From Paracoccus sp. IB05 (GTDB taxonomy: Bacteria; Pseudomonadota; Alphaproteobacteria; Rhodobacterales; Rhodobacteraceae), in NCBI RefSeq assembly GCF_016405985.1, contig NZ_JAEFCF010000002.1, positions 178,939 through 242,938 on the forward strand: a stretch of 64,000 nt of DNA, read 5' to 3'. Positions within the stretch are counted from its first letter, which is position 1. Each line of letters opens with the position of its first letter. Below, piece by piece: positions 10,101 through 18,298 of this stretch. Position numbers and translations under genes: made by a program. The notes under the pieces were generated by a model. It was not told where the DNA came from. It saw nothing but the letters and a program-made list of their open reading frames with translations, and did not search any database.

Positions 10101-10190
10101 CACCACCGAAGCAAGGCCGATAAACAGGATAAGGGCGCCAAGGACCGTCGAAAGGACCGGGCGTCGGATGAAGATCTCAGAAAAATGCAT
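7107..10190 (-). CDS. RND efflux permease, HAE1 family
   Basis: 1027 residues, the full length of an inner-membrane RND multidrug pump (AcrB/MexB class). It starts with the typical MHFSEIFIRRPVLSTVLG first helix and has a large periplasmic loop after TM1 and after TM7. In TM4 the proton-relay pair Asp400-Asp401 sits in the sequence GLVVDDAIVVVENIH. Such pumps form trimers and export drugs, dyes or metabolites with a periplasmic adaptor and an outer-membrane channel. The adaptor is encoded 10 bases upstream; no outer-membrane channel gene is in the window, so a shared TolC-like protein is expected. No local regulator is present. Confidence 0.95.
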   Translation of the reverse strand: MHFSEIFIRRPVLSTVLGALILFIGLASVVNLPVRQYPEVEESVITISTVYAGADAELIQGFITSPIASAVSTTENVDYITSASRQSVSTVTVQMKLGADPDIALTEVMSKVNQVRGNLPSDADDPVILKGTGQTFALMYLAAQNPNMSSEQLNEYLERVISPRVTNIQGVAQMDILGGQEFTMRVWLDPLKLSSRGVTAAEVLGAIRSSNFLSAPGKTENEYFVYSLTLASTLQDAEAFGELPLVSGENGVVKLRDVARIELASGEPEGIVTFKGQPGTFIGIIPAPGENQLDVASNVLEALPELQATLPRGMEITMVYDSTETIAASISEVFKTIAEAVAIVVVVILLFLGSFRSVLMPIVTIPLSLIGVCAIMLALGYSINLLTLLAMVLAIGLVVDDAIVVVENIHRHIDEGLSPPKAAILGMKEITGPVIAMTITLAAVLAPLAFTGGLTGSLFTEFALTLAGSVIISGVIALTITPAMSARLLTHGEPGRFQRIVDKTLNGLANWYERRISSSLDYRPVTLLMVVSLLGATGFMLMNTSSELAPEEDQGALFALMNAPRYATLDYTQAFATEITNRTKDIEEVETYFSVAGMGTPNTGFYIWALKDWANRSRSQEEIKQQIQGVLDNAPGMQSFVFAPPSLPGAGGGLPISMVIQSIHAPERVVEVADEIYQKAMASGLFIVVQNSMSFDAPQVRVTIDRDRAANLGVSVSDIGTTLGLLVGGGAVAQFDRDSNSYDIVTQVPSEWRDNPERLNDFFVRSSSGAMLPLSAVINLAPGVAASSIEQFNQLNSATLSAMAMPGVSSGTALAKLEEIAAEVLPDGFFIDYSGQSRLEKTEGNTIMLAFGAAIIVIYLVLAAQFESFRDPFIIMMSVPLSIFGALLPLYMGASTLNIYTQVGLITLIGLITKHGILMVEFANQQREDHGLSRRAAIVAAAKTRLRPILMTTAAMALAVVPLIIAEGAGAAARQAMGLVIFTGLLIGTLFTLFVVPMFYTLISRSDAAYALHKRQVEQQFGSSPAH

Positions 10191-10200
10191 CCGTTTCCCC

Positions 10201-11310
10201 TTATTCAGCCTGGGTTTCGGCTTTGGGCATCAGATCGACCGAATTGTCGACCTTGACCCGCGCGCCCGAGGTCAGACGGTTCTGACCCGAGGTCACGATC
10301 AGGTCTCCCGCCTTGATCCCTTCGACCACTTCGATCCGGCCGCCGGCGCGGCGACCAAGCTTCACGAAGACCTGCTCGACTTTCTGCTCTTCCGCCGTCT
10401 CGCCGCTCTGGATCACATAGATCGTATCGCCATAAAGCGAAGAGCTGACCGCCGTTTGCGGCACCGCGATCACGCCTTCCTCTTTCGGAAGCGTGATGCG
10501 CACGCGCAGGAACTGCCCCGGAACCAGCCCGCCCGAGAGGTTTTCAACCTCGGCCCGGACCGAAACCATGCGGGTATTCGGGTCAACGCGCGGCTCGATT
10601 CCCGTGATGGTACCAGTGGCGGAAAAATCACCGACCTCCGAGGTGACCGTCACCGCGCCGCCCATCTTCAACACGGCAAGCTGTTGTTCAGGAACCGAGA
10701 AATCGACCCGCATCCGGCTGAGATCCTGCAGCGTCGCATAGATTTCGCCGGCCGAGACATATTGCCCGACCTCGACCCGCGGGATGCCGATCACCCCGGC
10801 GAAGGGGGCTTTCAGGGTCTTGCGGTCAAGCGCGGTCTGCGCGATGGCCACCTGCGCCGCAGCACTTTCGACCTGGGCCTCGGCGCTTTCCAGCGTGGTC
10901 GCGGCACCGACACCGCGATCCGACAGGGTGCGGGCGCGGCTTTCCTCGGCGCGGGCGACTTTAAGCGCCGCCTCGGCAGATCCGAGCTGCGCCTTCTCGC
11001 TGTCATCATCGATCAGGATCATCATCTGACCTTCGGTGACCTTGTCATTGGCGGCAAATTGCACCGCGCGGATCAGCCCACCGCTCTCAATCGCCAGATC
11101 GACCCCCTGGCGCGACAGCGAAGTGCCGATGGCGTCGATGCCCGGCTCCCAGGTCACAGGCTGCACCGGTTCGGCATTGACCGCGACCGGCGGCGGCACC
11201 ATGCCCCCGAGGAATTGCGCAATCATCTCGTCACGAAAGAACTTGAACCAGACGATGCCTCCGACGACTATTCCCAAAAGAATGACTGCAATTATGAGCC
11301 GCTTGATCAT
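10201..11310 (-). CDS. RND periplasmic adaptor (membrane fusion protein)
   Basis: 369 residues. An N-terminal membrane anchor (about 4-24) is followed by the split lipoyl domain, a coiled-coil hairpin rich in Ala/Glu (about 110-155, KAQLGSAEAALKVARAEES), the beta-barrel (PFAGVIGIPRVEVGQYVSAG) and the membrane-proximal domain. This is the HlyD/AcrA-type adaptor linking the inner-membrane pump to an outer-membrane channel. A clear CAGGAG precedes ATG 11310. It is the first gene of a two-gene operon with the permease, spaced by 10 bases. Confidence 0.93.
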   Translation of the reverse strand: MIKRLIIAVILLGIVVGGIVWFKFFRDEMIAQFLGGMVPPPVAVNAEPVQPVTWEPGIDAIGTSLSRQGVDLAIESGGLIRAVQFAANDKVTEGQMMILIDDDSEKAQLGSAEAALKVARAEESRARTLSDRGVGAATTLESAEAQVESAAAQVAIAQTALDRKTLKAPFAGVIGIPRVEVGQYVSAGEIYATLQDLSRMRVDFSVPEQQLAVLKMGGAVTVTSEVGDFSATGTITGIEPRVDPNTRMVSVRAEVENLSGGLVPGQFLRVRITLPKEEGVIAVPQTAVSSSLYGDTIYVIQSGETAEEQKVEQVFVKLGRRAGGRIEVVEGIKAGDLIVTSGQNRLTSGARVKVDNSVDLMPKAETQAE

Positions 11311-11539
11311 CGGTTACTCCTGCTGGCGCGGTTCTGTCGGATGCCGGCACTATTCCGGTCTTGAACCGTGTTTAACTGAACTTTCCGGTCCGAGGGGTCA
11401 ATCTGACAAAGCTGTATCGGACCGACCGCTTTCCCGGGTCTTCGGCGGCAATGCTTATTTGTTCTTGTGCGGATCACAAGAGCGGCGATGCGCGGCCAGG
11501 CCTTGATTTCATATTTTCTCTCATGTTAGCCCTTAGGAG
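11311..11539. promoter_or_regulatory. Divergent promoter region, efflux operon / ribH2
   Basis: 229 bases between the minus-strand adaptor gene and the plus-strand FMN riboswitch. Both transcripts must start here. I see no convincing gene, no strong operator palindrome and no unambiguous -35/-10 pair. Confidence 0.4.
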
Positions 11540-11663
11540 TTCTCAGGGCGGGGTGAGATTCCCCACCGGCGGTTATAGCCCGCGAGCGCTTCTCCCGCTG
11601 GGAGAGGGTCAGCAGATCCGGTGAAATTCCGGGGCCGACGGTATAGTCCGGATGAAAGAGAAC
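11540..11663 (+). ncRNA. FMN riboswitch (RFN element)
   Basis: All conserved blocks of the RFN element are visible in order: TCTCAGGGCGGGGTGAGATT, then CCCCACCGGCGGT, a variable stem with CTCCCGCTGGGAG, AGATCCGGTGAAATTCCGG, GGCCGACGGTATAGTCCGGATG and the closing AAGAGA that pairs with the opening TCTC. It binds FMN and turns the downstream gene off. A small GC hairpin (CCGGC/GCCGG, about 11680-11692) follows before the ribH2 start and could act in the expression platform. It precedes only ribH2. Confidence 0.97.
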
Positions 11664-11751
11664 CTGTCTGATGGGAAACCCGGCTTCGCCGGTCTGTCAG
11701 GCGGGCAATGCTCTGGGGCCGAAAACGTTAACTCAACGGATAGGTTCCGAA

Positions 11752-12216
11752 ATGACTGATAAATCCTCCTCCAAATCCCCGCGCATCGCGTTCATCCGTG
11801 CCCGCTGGCATTCTGAAATCGTCGATCAGGCGCTGAAGGGCTTTACCGAGCGCGCCGAGAAAGTGCTGCCCGGCACCGGGATCGACGTCTTCGACGTGCC
11901 CGGCGCGCTTGAGGCGCCGCTGGTGGCGAAAAAGCTCGCGAAAACCGGCAAATATGAAGGTATCGTTGTCGCGGCCCTGGTGGTCGATGGCGGCATCTAC
12001 CGCCATGACTTTGTCGCAGGTGCGGTGGTTGACGGCCTGGTGCAGGTTGGGCTTGAGACCGAAGTGCCGGTCTATTCCGTCTCGCTGACCCCGCATAACT
12101 TCCAGCCGGTCGAGGTGCTGGAAGGCTTCTACCATGCGCATTTCGTCAAGAAAGGCGCCGAGGCCGCAGAAGCCGTCAAGGCGATGCGCGACCTCGAGGC
12201 CAAAATCAACAGCTGA
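11752..12216 (+). CDS. ribH2: 6,7-dimethyl-8-ribityllumazine synthase, RibH2 type
   Basis: 154 residues from ATG 11752 (an in-frame ATG at 11671 lies inside the riboswitch expression platform and is unlikely). The enzyme condenses 5-amino-6-ribitylaminouracil with 3,4-dihydroxy-2-butanone 4-phosphate, the penultimate step of riboflavin synthesis. The sequence resembles the second lumazine synthase of Brucella (RibH2): start IAFIRARWHSEIVD, the block VVDGGIYRHDFVAGAVVDG with the catalytic Arg84-His85, and a C-terminal HAHFVKKGAEAA. Known RibH2 proteins are decamers and their genes are FMN-riboswitch controlled, as here. The gene is alone; other rib genes are not nearby. Its stop abuts the convergent glpD-like stop (TGATCA). 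Confidence 0.93.
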   Translation: MTDKSSSKSPRIAFIRARWHSEIVDQALKGFTERAEKVLPGTGIDVFDVPGALEAPLVAKKLAKTGKYEGIVVAALVVDGGIYRHDFVAGAVVDGLVQVGLETEVPVYSVSLTPHNFQPVEVLEGFYHAHFVKKGAEAAEAVKAMRDLEAKINS

Positions 12217-13866
12217 TCATTTCAGCCGCAGGCGGTTGCGGGATTTCAGATCCTCCCGCGCCCGCTCTACTTCCATGGCCCGCCGCGCCTCATCCCAGTT
12301 GAGCGCGGCGGCAGCCACACCCGCCGCCTGTTCAAGACTGGCATCGGTCAGCACTCCGGTCACCGACAGCGCCGTGCGGCGTTTGACCAGATCCTCCAGA
12401 TGCACGACCTGTTCGTTGCGGAGGATCCAGCCCAGTTCCTGCAGGGAATAATCCGGTGCATCCGAAAGCGTGATCGGGCGCGCCCCTTCGGCCTTTGCCA
12501 CCGCGCGTGCGGTGGTGCCGTAGCGCGCAAACAGCGCCTTTACCCTGCCCTGGCCGGCCCCGGTCTCGCTTGCGACCTGCGCCACCCAGGCCGGTTGATC
12601 CGCCGGATAGTCGCGCCCGCCACCAATCGGCAGACCTTCGGTTGAGACTTTCCGCCTCTGCCCGAGCCGTTTCAGCACCACATCCGCCACCTCTTCCGAG
12701 AAGCCCCGGAAAGTGGTCCATTTACCCCCCACCAGCGAGATCACCGGCCAGGTCCGCGCGCCTTCGGCTTCGATCACCGGCGCCGAATGGTCGCGGCTGA
12801 TCAGCCCGGGATTTGCCGCATCCGAGGCCGGCAGCGGCCGGATCCCGGCATAGGCATAGACGATCTGGTCCTTCGAGAAGCTCAGCCCCGGCAGAAGCGA
12901 GGCAATCGCCTGCATGAAATAGTCGATCTCGTCCTCTTCACAGCGCACATCATCGGGATCCGCCGCGCGAATATCGGTCGACCCCACCAGCGCCCGGCCA
13001 AGATAGTCGAAGACAAGGCAAATCCGCCCGTCATCGGCCTCGAAATAGATCATCCGGCCTTTCAGCGCGGCAATGACTCCGGGGTGATCCAGCAGGATAT
13101 GCGAGCCCTTGGTGCCGCCGATCAGTTTTGTGGTCAGGCCCAGCTGCGCATTGACCCGGTCGATCCAGGGCCCGCCTGCGTTCAATACGATCCTCGGGCG
13201 GAAGGCACGCGCGGTGCCGCTTGCGTCGGTCAGGCGGATCACATCGCCCGCAGTGGCAAGGCCAGTGGTGTAGTTCAGCACCTCGGCATTCGGATTGGCG
13301 CGTTTGCCATCCATGAGGAGTTCCAGCACCAGGCGTTCTGGCATCCGCACGGTCGCATCATAATAGGTGCCTGCCGCGACGATCTTCGGCGTCAGCGGCG
13401 GGATTTCCTTCAGCGCGCGCTTTTTCGACCAGAGGCTGTGCTTCGGCATCACCCGGCGTTTCGCGCCATAGAAATCATAGAGGCTGAGGCCGATTTTCAT
13501 CAGCACCGCCCCCCGTGACCGGGGTGCGGTGGTCGATCCGAACAGCGTCCGGATCGCCGCCGGGATGCCTTTGAACCAGGAAAAGATCGGGATCACCGTA
13601 TGCAGCGGATGCACCGCATGTGGCGCGTTTCTGAGCAAAAGGTTCCGCTCCAGCGTCGATTGCGCAACCAGGCCGAATTCGCCTGTCTCAAGGTATTTGA
13701 TGCCGCCATGGATCAGCCGCGACGGCGCCGCCGAGGTGCCCGAGCTGAAATCACCCTTATCCGCGATCACCACGCTCACGCCCTGTTCCGCGAGGTCGCG
13801 GAAGGTGCCGGCGCCATTGACGCCAGCTCCAAGGATCAGCACGTCAATATCTTGTATGTCAGTCAT
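12217..13866 (-). CDS. GlpD/EryB-like FAD-dependent polyol-phosphate dehydrogenase
   Basis: 549 residues. The N-terminal FAD-binding fold shows VLILGAGVNGAGTFRDLAEQG and the GlpD signature GTSAAPSRLIHGGIKYLE; a C-terminal DAO_C domain follows with SLVGGKWTTFRGFSEE. Family members oxidise glycerol 3-phosphate or related polyol phosphates at the membrane and pass electrons to quinone. It lies last in a kinase-DeoR-dehydrogenase operon (overlapping or abutting genes), so the substrate is probably the phosphate made by that kinase. It is clearly distinct from the EryB protein encoded at 23947-25452, with only family-level similarity. ATG 13866 is chosen (GGTGG upstream); ATG 13872 is an alternative. 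Confidence 0.85.
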   Translation of the reverse strand: MTDIQDIDVLILGAGVNGAGTFRDLAEQGVSVVIADKGDFSSGTSAAPSRLIHGGIKYLETGEFGLVAQSTLERNLLLRNAPHAVHPLHTVIPIFSWFKGIPAAIRTLFGSTTAPRSRGAVLMKIGLSLYDFYGAKRRVMPKHSLWSKKRALKEIPPLTPKIVAAGTYYDATVRMPERLVLELLMDGKRANPNAEVLNYTTGLATAGDVIRLTDASGTARAFRPRIVLNAGGPWIDRVNAQLGLTTKLIGGTKGSHILLDHPGVIAALKGRMIYFEADDGRICLVFDYLGRALVGSTDIRAADPDDVRCEEDEIDYFMQAIASLLPGLSFSKDQIVYAYAGIRPLPASDAANPGLISRDHSAPVIEAEGARTWPVISLVGGKWTTFRGFSEEVADVVLKRLGQRRKVSTEGLPIGGGRDYPADQPAWVAQVASETGAGQGRVKALFARYGTTARAVAKAEGARPITLSDAPDYSLQELGWILRNEQVVHLEDLVKRRTALSVTGVLTDASLEQAAGVAAAALNWDEARRAMEVERAREDLKSRNRLRLK

Positions 13867-14641
13867 TCTCATCCACCAGGATCAGGGGAACACCCGCCGC
13901 ACGTAAATCGCGTTCCGTGTCGGGGGCAAGGCCGCGATCCACATAGACCGCGTCGAATTCGGTGAGATCGGCAAAGCGGTGCAGCGCCAGTTTGCCGAAT
14001 TTGGTATGGTCGAGCAGCAGGACACGCCGCGCCGCCGCTTTCAGCATCGCCTGTTTGACCCGCACCGCCCGCGCGTCCTGGATCAGCGCCGTGGCCCCCG
14101 AAACGCCAGAGGCCGAACAGATCGCCAGATTGACATGCAGCCCGGCCAGCGCGGTCTCGCACAGATGGCCGATAAAGGCGTTATAGGTCGGGTGATAATC
14201 GCCGCCCAAAGCGATCAGCTGCGGGCCCTCTGGCCCGGATAGCCGCTGCATCATGCCAAGGCTGTTGGTGATCACCGTCAGCGGGTCGATCTGGCCCAGA
14301 TGGGGGCCAAGTGCTGCGACCGTGGTGCTGTCGTCAAGGATCACCGCCTGGCCCGGCTGGATTTCCGCCAGAACAGCGCGGGCCAGCGCGGCTTTCGCGC
14401 CGGCGGCATGGGTCTCGCGCCAGGCGATCAGGCTTTCATAGACACCCGAAGGCTGGGCCGAGACCGCGCCATGCAGCTTGCGCAAAACCCCCTGCCGCGC
14501 GAGATCCTCGATATGGCGGTGGATCGTCATGCGCGAGACGCCGAAGGCCTGGACCAGATCGTCGATCCGGACCTCGCCTTTCTCGATCACCAGCGCGGCG
14601 ATCTCGTCGCGACGCCCCGGTTTTCCGGCGGGGCTGCTCAT
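13859..14641 (-). CDS. DeoR-family transcription regulator 1
   Basis: 260 residues. An N-terminal helix-turn-helix (RRDEIAALVIEKGEVRIDDLVQAF, then SRMTIHRHIEDLARQG) precedes a DeoR C-terminal sensor domain (DeoRC) with DDSTTVAALGPHL and ALGGDYHPTYNAFIG. DeoR proteins are usually repressors of sugar or polyol genes and respond to a phosphorylated intermediate. The start at 14641 overlaps the kinase stop (ATGA), and the end overlaps the dehydrogenase start, so kinase, regulator and dehydrogenase are one coupled operon. Probably autoregulatory through the palindrome at 16215-16231. Confidence 0.88.
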   Translation of the reverse strand: MSSPAGKPGRRDEIAALVIEKGEVRIDDLVQAFGVSRMTIHRHIEDLARQGVLRKLHGAVSAQPSGVYESLIAWRETHAAGAKAALARAVLAEIQPGQAVILDDSTTVAALGPHLGQIDPLTVITNSLGMMQRLSGPEGPQLIALGGDYHPTYNAFIGHLCETALAGLHVNLAICSASGVSGATALIQDARAVRVKQAMLKAAARRVLLLDHTKFGKLALHRFADLTEFDAVYVDRGLAPDTERDLRAAGVPLILVDEND

Positions 14642-16158
14642 GCCAGCGCTTCCAGCCGCGGCCAGAGCGGTGCGAGCGAGGCCGCCAGATCGCAATGCAG
14701 CCGGTAGCGCGCGTCCATCTCAGCGCGGCGACCCGGGTCAGGCGCCCAGGTCTTACCAAGCGCTGCAAGGTCACGCGGATCGGCGGTCGGGCTGTCAAAA
14801 AGCCCCACGCCCGAGCCCGCGCAAAGCGCTGCCGCCCAGGCAGCGGGTTCCTCGGTCGCGGTGACGGTGACCGGCAGGCCAAGCACATCTGCAAAGACCT
14901 GCGCGAAAAGCGGATTGCGCGAAATCCCCCCGGTCAGGAGCGCGGTTTCCGGCTGAAACCCATCGCGCAAAGCATCGACATGAATACGGTGGTTGAAAGC
15001 GATCCCCTCGATCACCGCGCGCAGCATATCGCCGCGGTCATGCCAGCCGCGCAGGCCGAGAAAACTCGCCGAAGCCCCCGCACCATGCGGCGAGCCGAAG
15101 AGATAGGGGTGGAACATCAGGGTCGAAGGGCTTTGAAACGCGGCTTCAATCTCGGGCGTGATCAGCGCGTGAAAGCTCTCGCCTGCCGCCTCGGCCTTTG
15201 CCCGGTCACCGCCACAAAGCGTGTCGAGGAACCAGTCGTAATTCGCCGCCGAGGCCGGCGAGATCGACATATTGTTCCATTCGCCCTTCCTGAGCCCGTT
15301 GCGGCAGAACCAGCGTGCATCAGTTTTGGCCGTATTCGAGACGGTTTCATTGATCGAATAGGTGCCGGCGACAATCGCCACGCGCCCCGCACCATGTCCG
15401 CCAATCCCAAGCGCCGAGGCAGTCACATCATGCAGCCCCGCGACCACGGGCGTGCCTTCGCGCAGGCCCGTCAGCTGTGCTGCGGCAGCGGTGACCTGGC
15501 CCACGATCTGATCGGGCAGCGCGACCGGCGGCAGCGCATGTGACAATGCCTCCAGCCCGAAAAGTCTCAGGATTTCGGGGTCATAGTCCTGGCTTTGGAC
15601 ATTGGTGAAACAGGTGCTCGCCTCGGTCAGATCGGTGCCGATCACCCCTGAAAGGCAATAGCGCAGCCAGTCCTTGCAGGCGAGGATATGGCCGATCTTC
15701 GCGAACCGCTCCGGCTCATGCGCCTGGATCCAGGCCAGAAGCGCGGTTGGCGCCGAGGCATGCGGCATCTGGCCCGAGAGATCCAGCGCGCGGGCCGAGA
15801 CGCCATTCGCCTCCCATTCCGCCACCTGATCCGCCGCGCGGCTGTCGAGCGACAGAACCCCGGGCCCAAGCGCCGCACCGTCTCGGTCGAGGAGATAAAG
15901 CCCGTCCCCATGCGCCGTTGCTGCCACTGCCGCGATATCACCGGCCCGGCCCGAAAGCGCCAGCGCCTCGGAAATCGCCTCGGCCGTCGCAGCCCAAAGC
16001 TGGTTCATATCGCGTTCGACATGGCGGGGGCGGGGCATAAGCTGCGGCAGGCGGCGGCGCGCCACGGCAAGCGGGCGGCCCATTGCGTCAAACACGACCG
16101 CCTTGGTCACTGTCAGCCCATTGTCGATGCCGAGAAGGCAGGGACCGTGATCAGCCAT
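14638..16158 (-). CDS. FGGY-family carbohydrate kinase (second polyol module)
   Basis: 506 residues. It has the two actin-like ATPase domains of FGGY kinases: N-terminal LLGIDNGLTVTKAVVFDA (phosphate 1) and the C-terminal GGISRNPLFAQVFADVLG with adenosine-binding sequence. Internal features such as AHGDGLYLLDRDG and CKDWLRYCLSG are like L-xylulose/polyol kinases. It should phosphorylate a sugar or polyol, giving the substrate for the dehydrogenase two genes downstream. The start at 16158 (MADHGPCLL) has GGGAGGT eight bases upstream; an upstream in-frame start at 16209 would overlap the operator. The exact substrate cannot be told from sequence; it is not the EryA copy. Confidence 0.85.
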   Translation of the reverse strand: MADHGPCLLGIDNGLTVTKAVVFDAMGRPLAVARRRLPQLMPRPRHVERDMNQLWAATAEAISEALALSGRAGDIAAVAATAHGDGLYLLDRDGAALGPGVLSLDSRAADQVAEWEANGVSARALDLSGQMPHASAPTALLAWIQAHEPERFAKIGHILACKDWLRYCLSGVIGTDLTEASTCFTNVQSQDYDPEILRLFGLEALSHALPPVALPDQIVGQVTAAAAQLTGLREGTPVVAGLHDVTASALGIGGHGAGRVAIVAGTYSINETVSNTAKTDARWFCRNGLRKGEWNNMSISPASAANYDWFLDTLCGGDRAKAEAAGESFHALITPEIEAAFQSPSTLMFHPYLFGSPHGAGASASFLGLRGWHDRGDMLRAVIEGIAFNHRIHVDALRDGFQPETALLTGGISRNPLFAQVFADVLGLPVTVTATEEPAAWAAALCAGSGVGLFDSPTADPRDLAALGKTWAPDPGRRAEMDARYRLHCDLAASLAPLWPRLEALA

Positions 16159-16214
16159 GAAACAGACCTCCCGACCGCACGACATGGGCGGTTCCACGGA
16201 AGACACCATCTCAC

Positions 16215-16231
16215 GATGTTAATATAACATC
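16215..16231. promoter_or_regulatory. Palindromic operator, likely DeoR site
   Basis: A perfect inverted repeat GATGTTAATATAACATC, AT-rich in a GC-rich genome, lies 57 bases upstream of the chosen kinase start and between the stop of DeoR regulator 2 and the kinase operon. It is in the place expected for the repressor of the kinase-DeoR-dehydrogenase operon. Which of the two DeoR proteins binds it is not known. Confidence 0.6.
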
Positions 16232-16239
16232 AAGTGACG

Positions 16240-17115
16240 TTACATTGCCGGATCATCGCCCGCGACCGGCGCGAGTTTCAGCCGCACCCCCTCGCGCAGG
16301 AGATGGCTGGCAAGTGCGGGGTCCAGCCCGTCATCCACGATCACCAGGTCGAAGTCCCGCAACCCCGCCATGGAATGCAGCGCGCGGCGGGTGAATTTGG
16401 AATGATCGGCCAGCAGGATGCGGCGATCGGCGCAGTCGAGCATGGCGCGCTTGATCTCGGTCATCTCGGGGCTTTGGTGAAAGGCCTGGCCATCGGTGAT
16501 CGCAGCGGTGGACATGAAGGCGAGATCGGCGCGGAGCGCGCGGATACTGGTCGCGGTCACCGGCCCGAGAAAGGCATTGCACCAGTTGTGCAATTGCCCG
16601 CCCAGGCCGAGCAGGGTGATATCCGGCGTCGAGCGCAGCGCATTCATCAGCGTCAGGGAATTGGTGATCGCAGTCAGCGGCACGCGGGTGGTCAGATGCG
16701 GCACCATCTCGAACACGGTGGTGCTGTCATCGAAAAACGCGGCCTGGCCGGGGTCCAGCTCCATCGCGGCCATGGCGGCGATGGCGCGTTTCTCGGCGCC
16801 CTGGCGGGCCGTGCGCCACAGATCCGAGGCCTCGATCAGGCTCGTCGGCGCAGCCGAGACCACGCCGCGCATCTTGCGCAAAAGCCCGCGCCCGGCGAGG
16901 TCATCGAGATCGCGATGCGCGGTCATCAGGCTGATGCCGAAACGCGAGGTCAGATCCTCGATCCGCATCGAGCCCTCGGCGATCACCGTCTCTGCAATCA
17001 GCTGGCGCCGCGCGATCTGGCGGGCATGGCGGCTGTCAGACGGAATCGCATCGCTGCCCAGAAGATCGGGGCGCGGATCCTGAATCGGATCGGACCAGTA
17101 TTTATGCTCGGACAT
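16240..17115 (-). CDS. DeoR-family transcription regulator 2
   Basis: 291 residues. The helix-turn-helix covers about residues 33-86 (RRQLIAETVIAEGSMRIEDL and LMTAHRDLDDLAGRG), followed by a DeoRC sensor domain with the phosphate-binding signature FFDDSTTVFEMVPHLTT and GLGGQLHNWCNAFLGP. A GGGAGG precedes ATG 17115. It lies between the ABC importer operon and the second kinase operon, so it may control either or both. The inverted repeat TTTCACCTGAAA at 17144-17155, just upstream of its start, may be its own operator. It has an N-terminal extension of about 30 residues relative to regulator 1. Confidence 0.87.
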   Translation of the reverse strand: MSEHKYWSDPIQDPRPDLLGSDAIPSDSRHARQIARRQLIAETVIAEGSMRIEDLTSRFGISLMTAHRDLDDLAGRGLLRKMRGVVSAAPTSLIEASDLWRTARQGAEKRAIAAMAAMELDPGQAAFFDDSTTVFEMVPHLTTRVPLTAITNSLTLMNALRSTPDITLLGLGGQLHNWCNAFLGPVTATSIRALRADLAFMSTAAITDGQAFHQSPEMTEIKRAMLDCADRRILLADHSKFTRRALHSMAGLRDFDLVIVDDGLDPALASHLLREGVRLKLAPVAGDDPAM

Positions 17116-17215
17116 TTGGGCCTCCCGCCAGCCGGTTACTGCATTTCACCTGAAAGGCAAACGACGGCGATGTTCAGCGGAGGGAAAGCCGGGCCGGAAC
17201 AATCCGGCACCGGCA

Positions 17216-17250
17216 AAAGGCAAAAGCGGCGGGCCGGGAAACCGGCCCGC
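17216..17250 (-). terminator. Terminator of the ABC importer operon
   Basis: Nine-bp GC stem (17229-17237 with 17242-17250) and a GAAA loop. On the minus strand it is followed by CTTTTGCCTTTTGCC. It lies 8 bases after the stop of the binding-protein gene, the last gene of the importer operon. Confidence 0.75.
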
Positions 17251-17258
17251 GCCAGGTC

Positions 17259-18206
17259 TTACTCCGACAGAACGAAGGGAGCGGTGTATTTGTCGACATT
17301 GTCTGCGGTGATCAGCAGGCAGTCAAAGAGCTGCTTTTCCGATGCCGCGCCGGTTTCGCCGGTTTTGATGAACTTGTCGGCCTGGACCACAGCTTCGCGC
17401 GAGAAGATCGCGACCGGCTGAAGAACGGTGTATTGCAGCTCACCGGCCTTGATCGCCTCGACCGCGTCGGGCGAGCCGTCGAAGCCACCGACCTTGACCT
17501 GAGCCAGCTTGCCGGCCTCTTTCAGCGCGGCAATCGCGCCAAGCGCCATTTCGTCATTGCCGGCGATCAGGCCGATGACATCCGGGTTCGCCTGCAGGAG
17601 CGACTGGGTCTTCTGGTAGCCCTGGGTGCGGTCCCAGTTCGCCACTTCCTGACCGGCTTTCACCAGATCCGGATATTGGGTGATGACGGTTTCATAGCCA
17701 TTCGAACGGGTCGCGGCATTGTTGTCTGCCGGGTTGCCGAACAGCTCAACGAACTTGCCCGCATCGCCAACGGCTTCGACCCATTGCTGGGCACCCAGAG
17801 CTGCGCCCTGAGCGTTGTTCGAAACGAGCTGACCCTTGGCCAGGCCTTCCTGGTTGATCTCGGCATTCACGAGGAAAACCGGGATGCCCGCATCAACAGC
17901 CTTCTGCACTGCGCCAATCGAGCCATCGGCATTGGCCGGGTCGAGGATGATCGCGACCGATTTGTTGGTGATCGCGGTATCGACGAGGGTGCTCTCGGTA
18001 TTGGTGTCGCCCTTATGCGAGGAGACATTGGCGGTGTAGCCAAGCTCTTCTGCGGTCGCTTTGGCGACTTCGCCCTCGGTGAACCAATAGGGGTTCGCCG
18101 GGTCATTGACGATGATGGTGATCAGGCCTTCGGCCGATGCGGCAAAAGCCATCATCGGCAGAGCGGCGGCAGCACCCATCAGCGCGCGGCGGGTCAGTTT
18201 AAGCAT
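17259..18206 (-). CDS. eryG: ABC sugar/polyol substrate-binding protein (EryG-like)
   Basis: 315 residues, periplasmic. The N-terminus is a signal peptide with a twin-arginine-like TRRALMGAAAALPMMAFAASA before the mature part. The rest is a type-1 periplasmic binding protein (Peripla_BP_4/RbsB class) with two lobes; GFDGSPDAVEAIKAG in the C-terminal lobe is typical. It captures the polyol and delivers it to the permease. GGGAGG precedes ATG 18206. It is downstream of the permease and ATPase genes, in the order seen for EryEFG importers of erythritol. The ligand assignment rests on the neighbouring ery genes; the symbol is by context. Confidence 0.8.
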   Translation of the reverse strand: MLKLTRRALMGAAAALPMMAFAASAEGLITIIVNDPANPYWFTEGEVAKATAEELGYTANVSSHKGDTNTESTLVDTAITNKSVAIILDPANADGSIGAVQKAVDAGIPVFLVNAEINQEGLAKGQLVSNNAQGAALGAQQWVEAVGDAGKFVELFGNPADNNAATRSNGYETVITQYPDLVKAGQEVANWDRTQGYQKTQSLLQANPDVIGLIAGNDEMALGAIAALKEAGKLAQVKVGGFDGSPDAVEAIKAGELQYTVLQPVAIFSREAVVQADKFIKTGETGAASEKQLFDCLLITADNVDKYTAPFVLSE

Positions 18207-18298
18207 GTGTAATCCTCCCAGGGGTTGCATGCAGTCTTGCGGTCTTTGCCAATGGCGCGCGGGGCTATGGCCCAGGCGCCCCGGCGAAGGGGGGTGGC

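Noticed and set aside
12210..12220. Terminator between ribH2 and the convergent dehydrogenase
   Set aside because: The two stop codons abut (TGATCA) with no hairpin or T-run between them.
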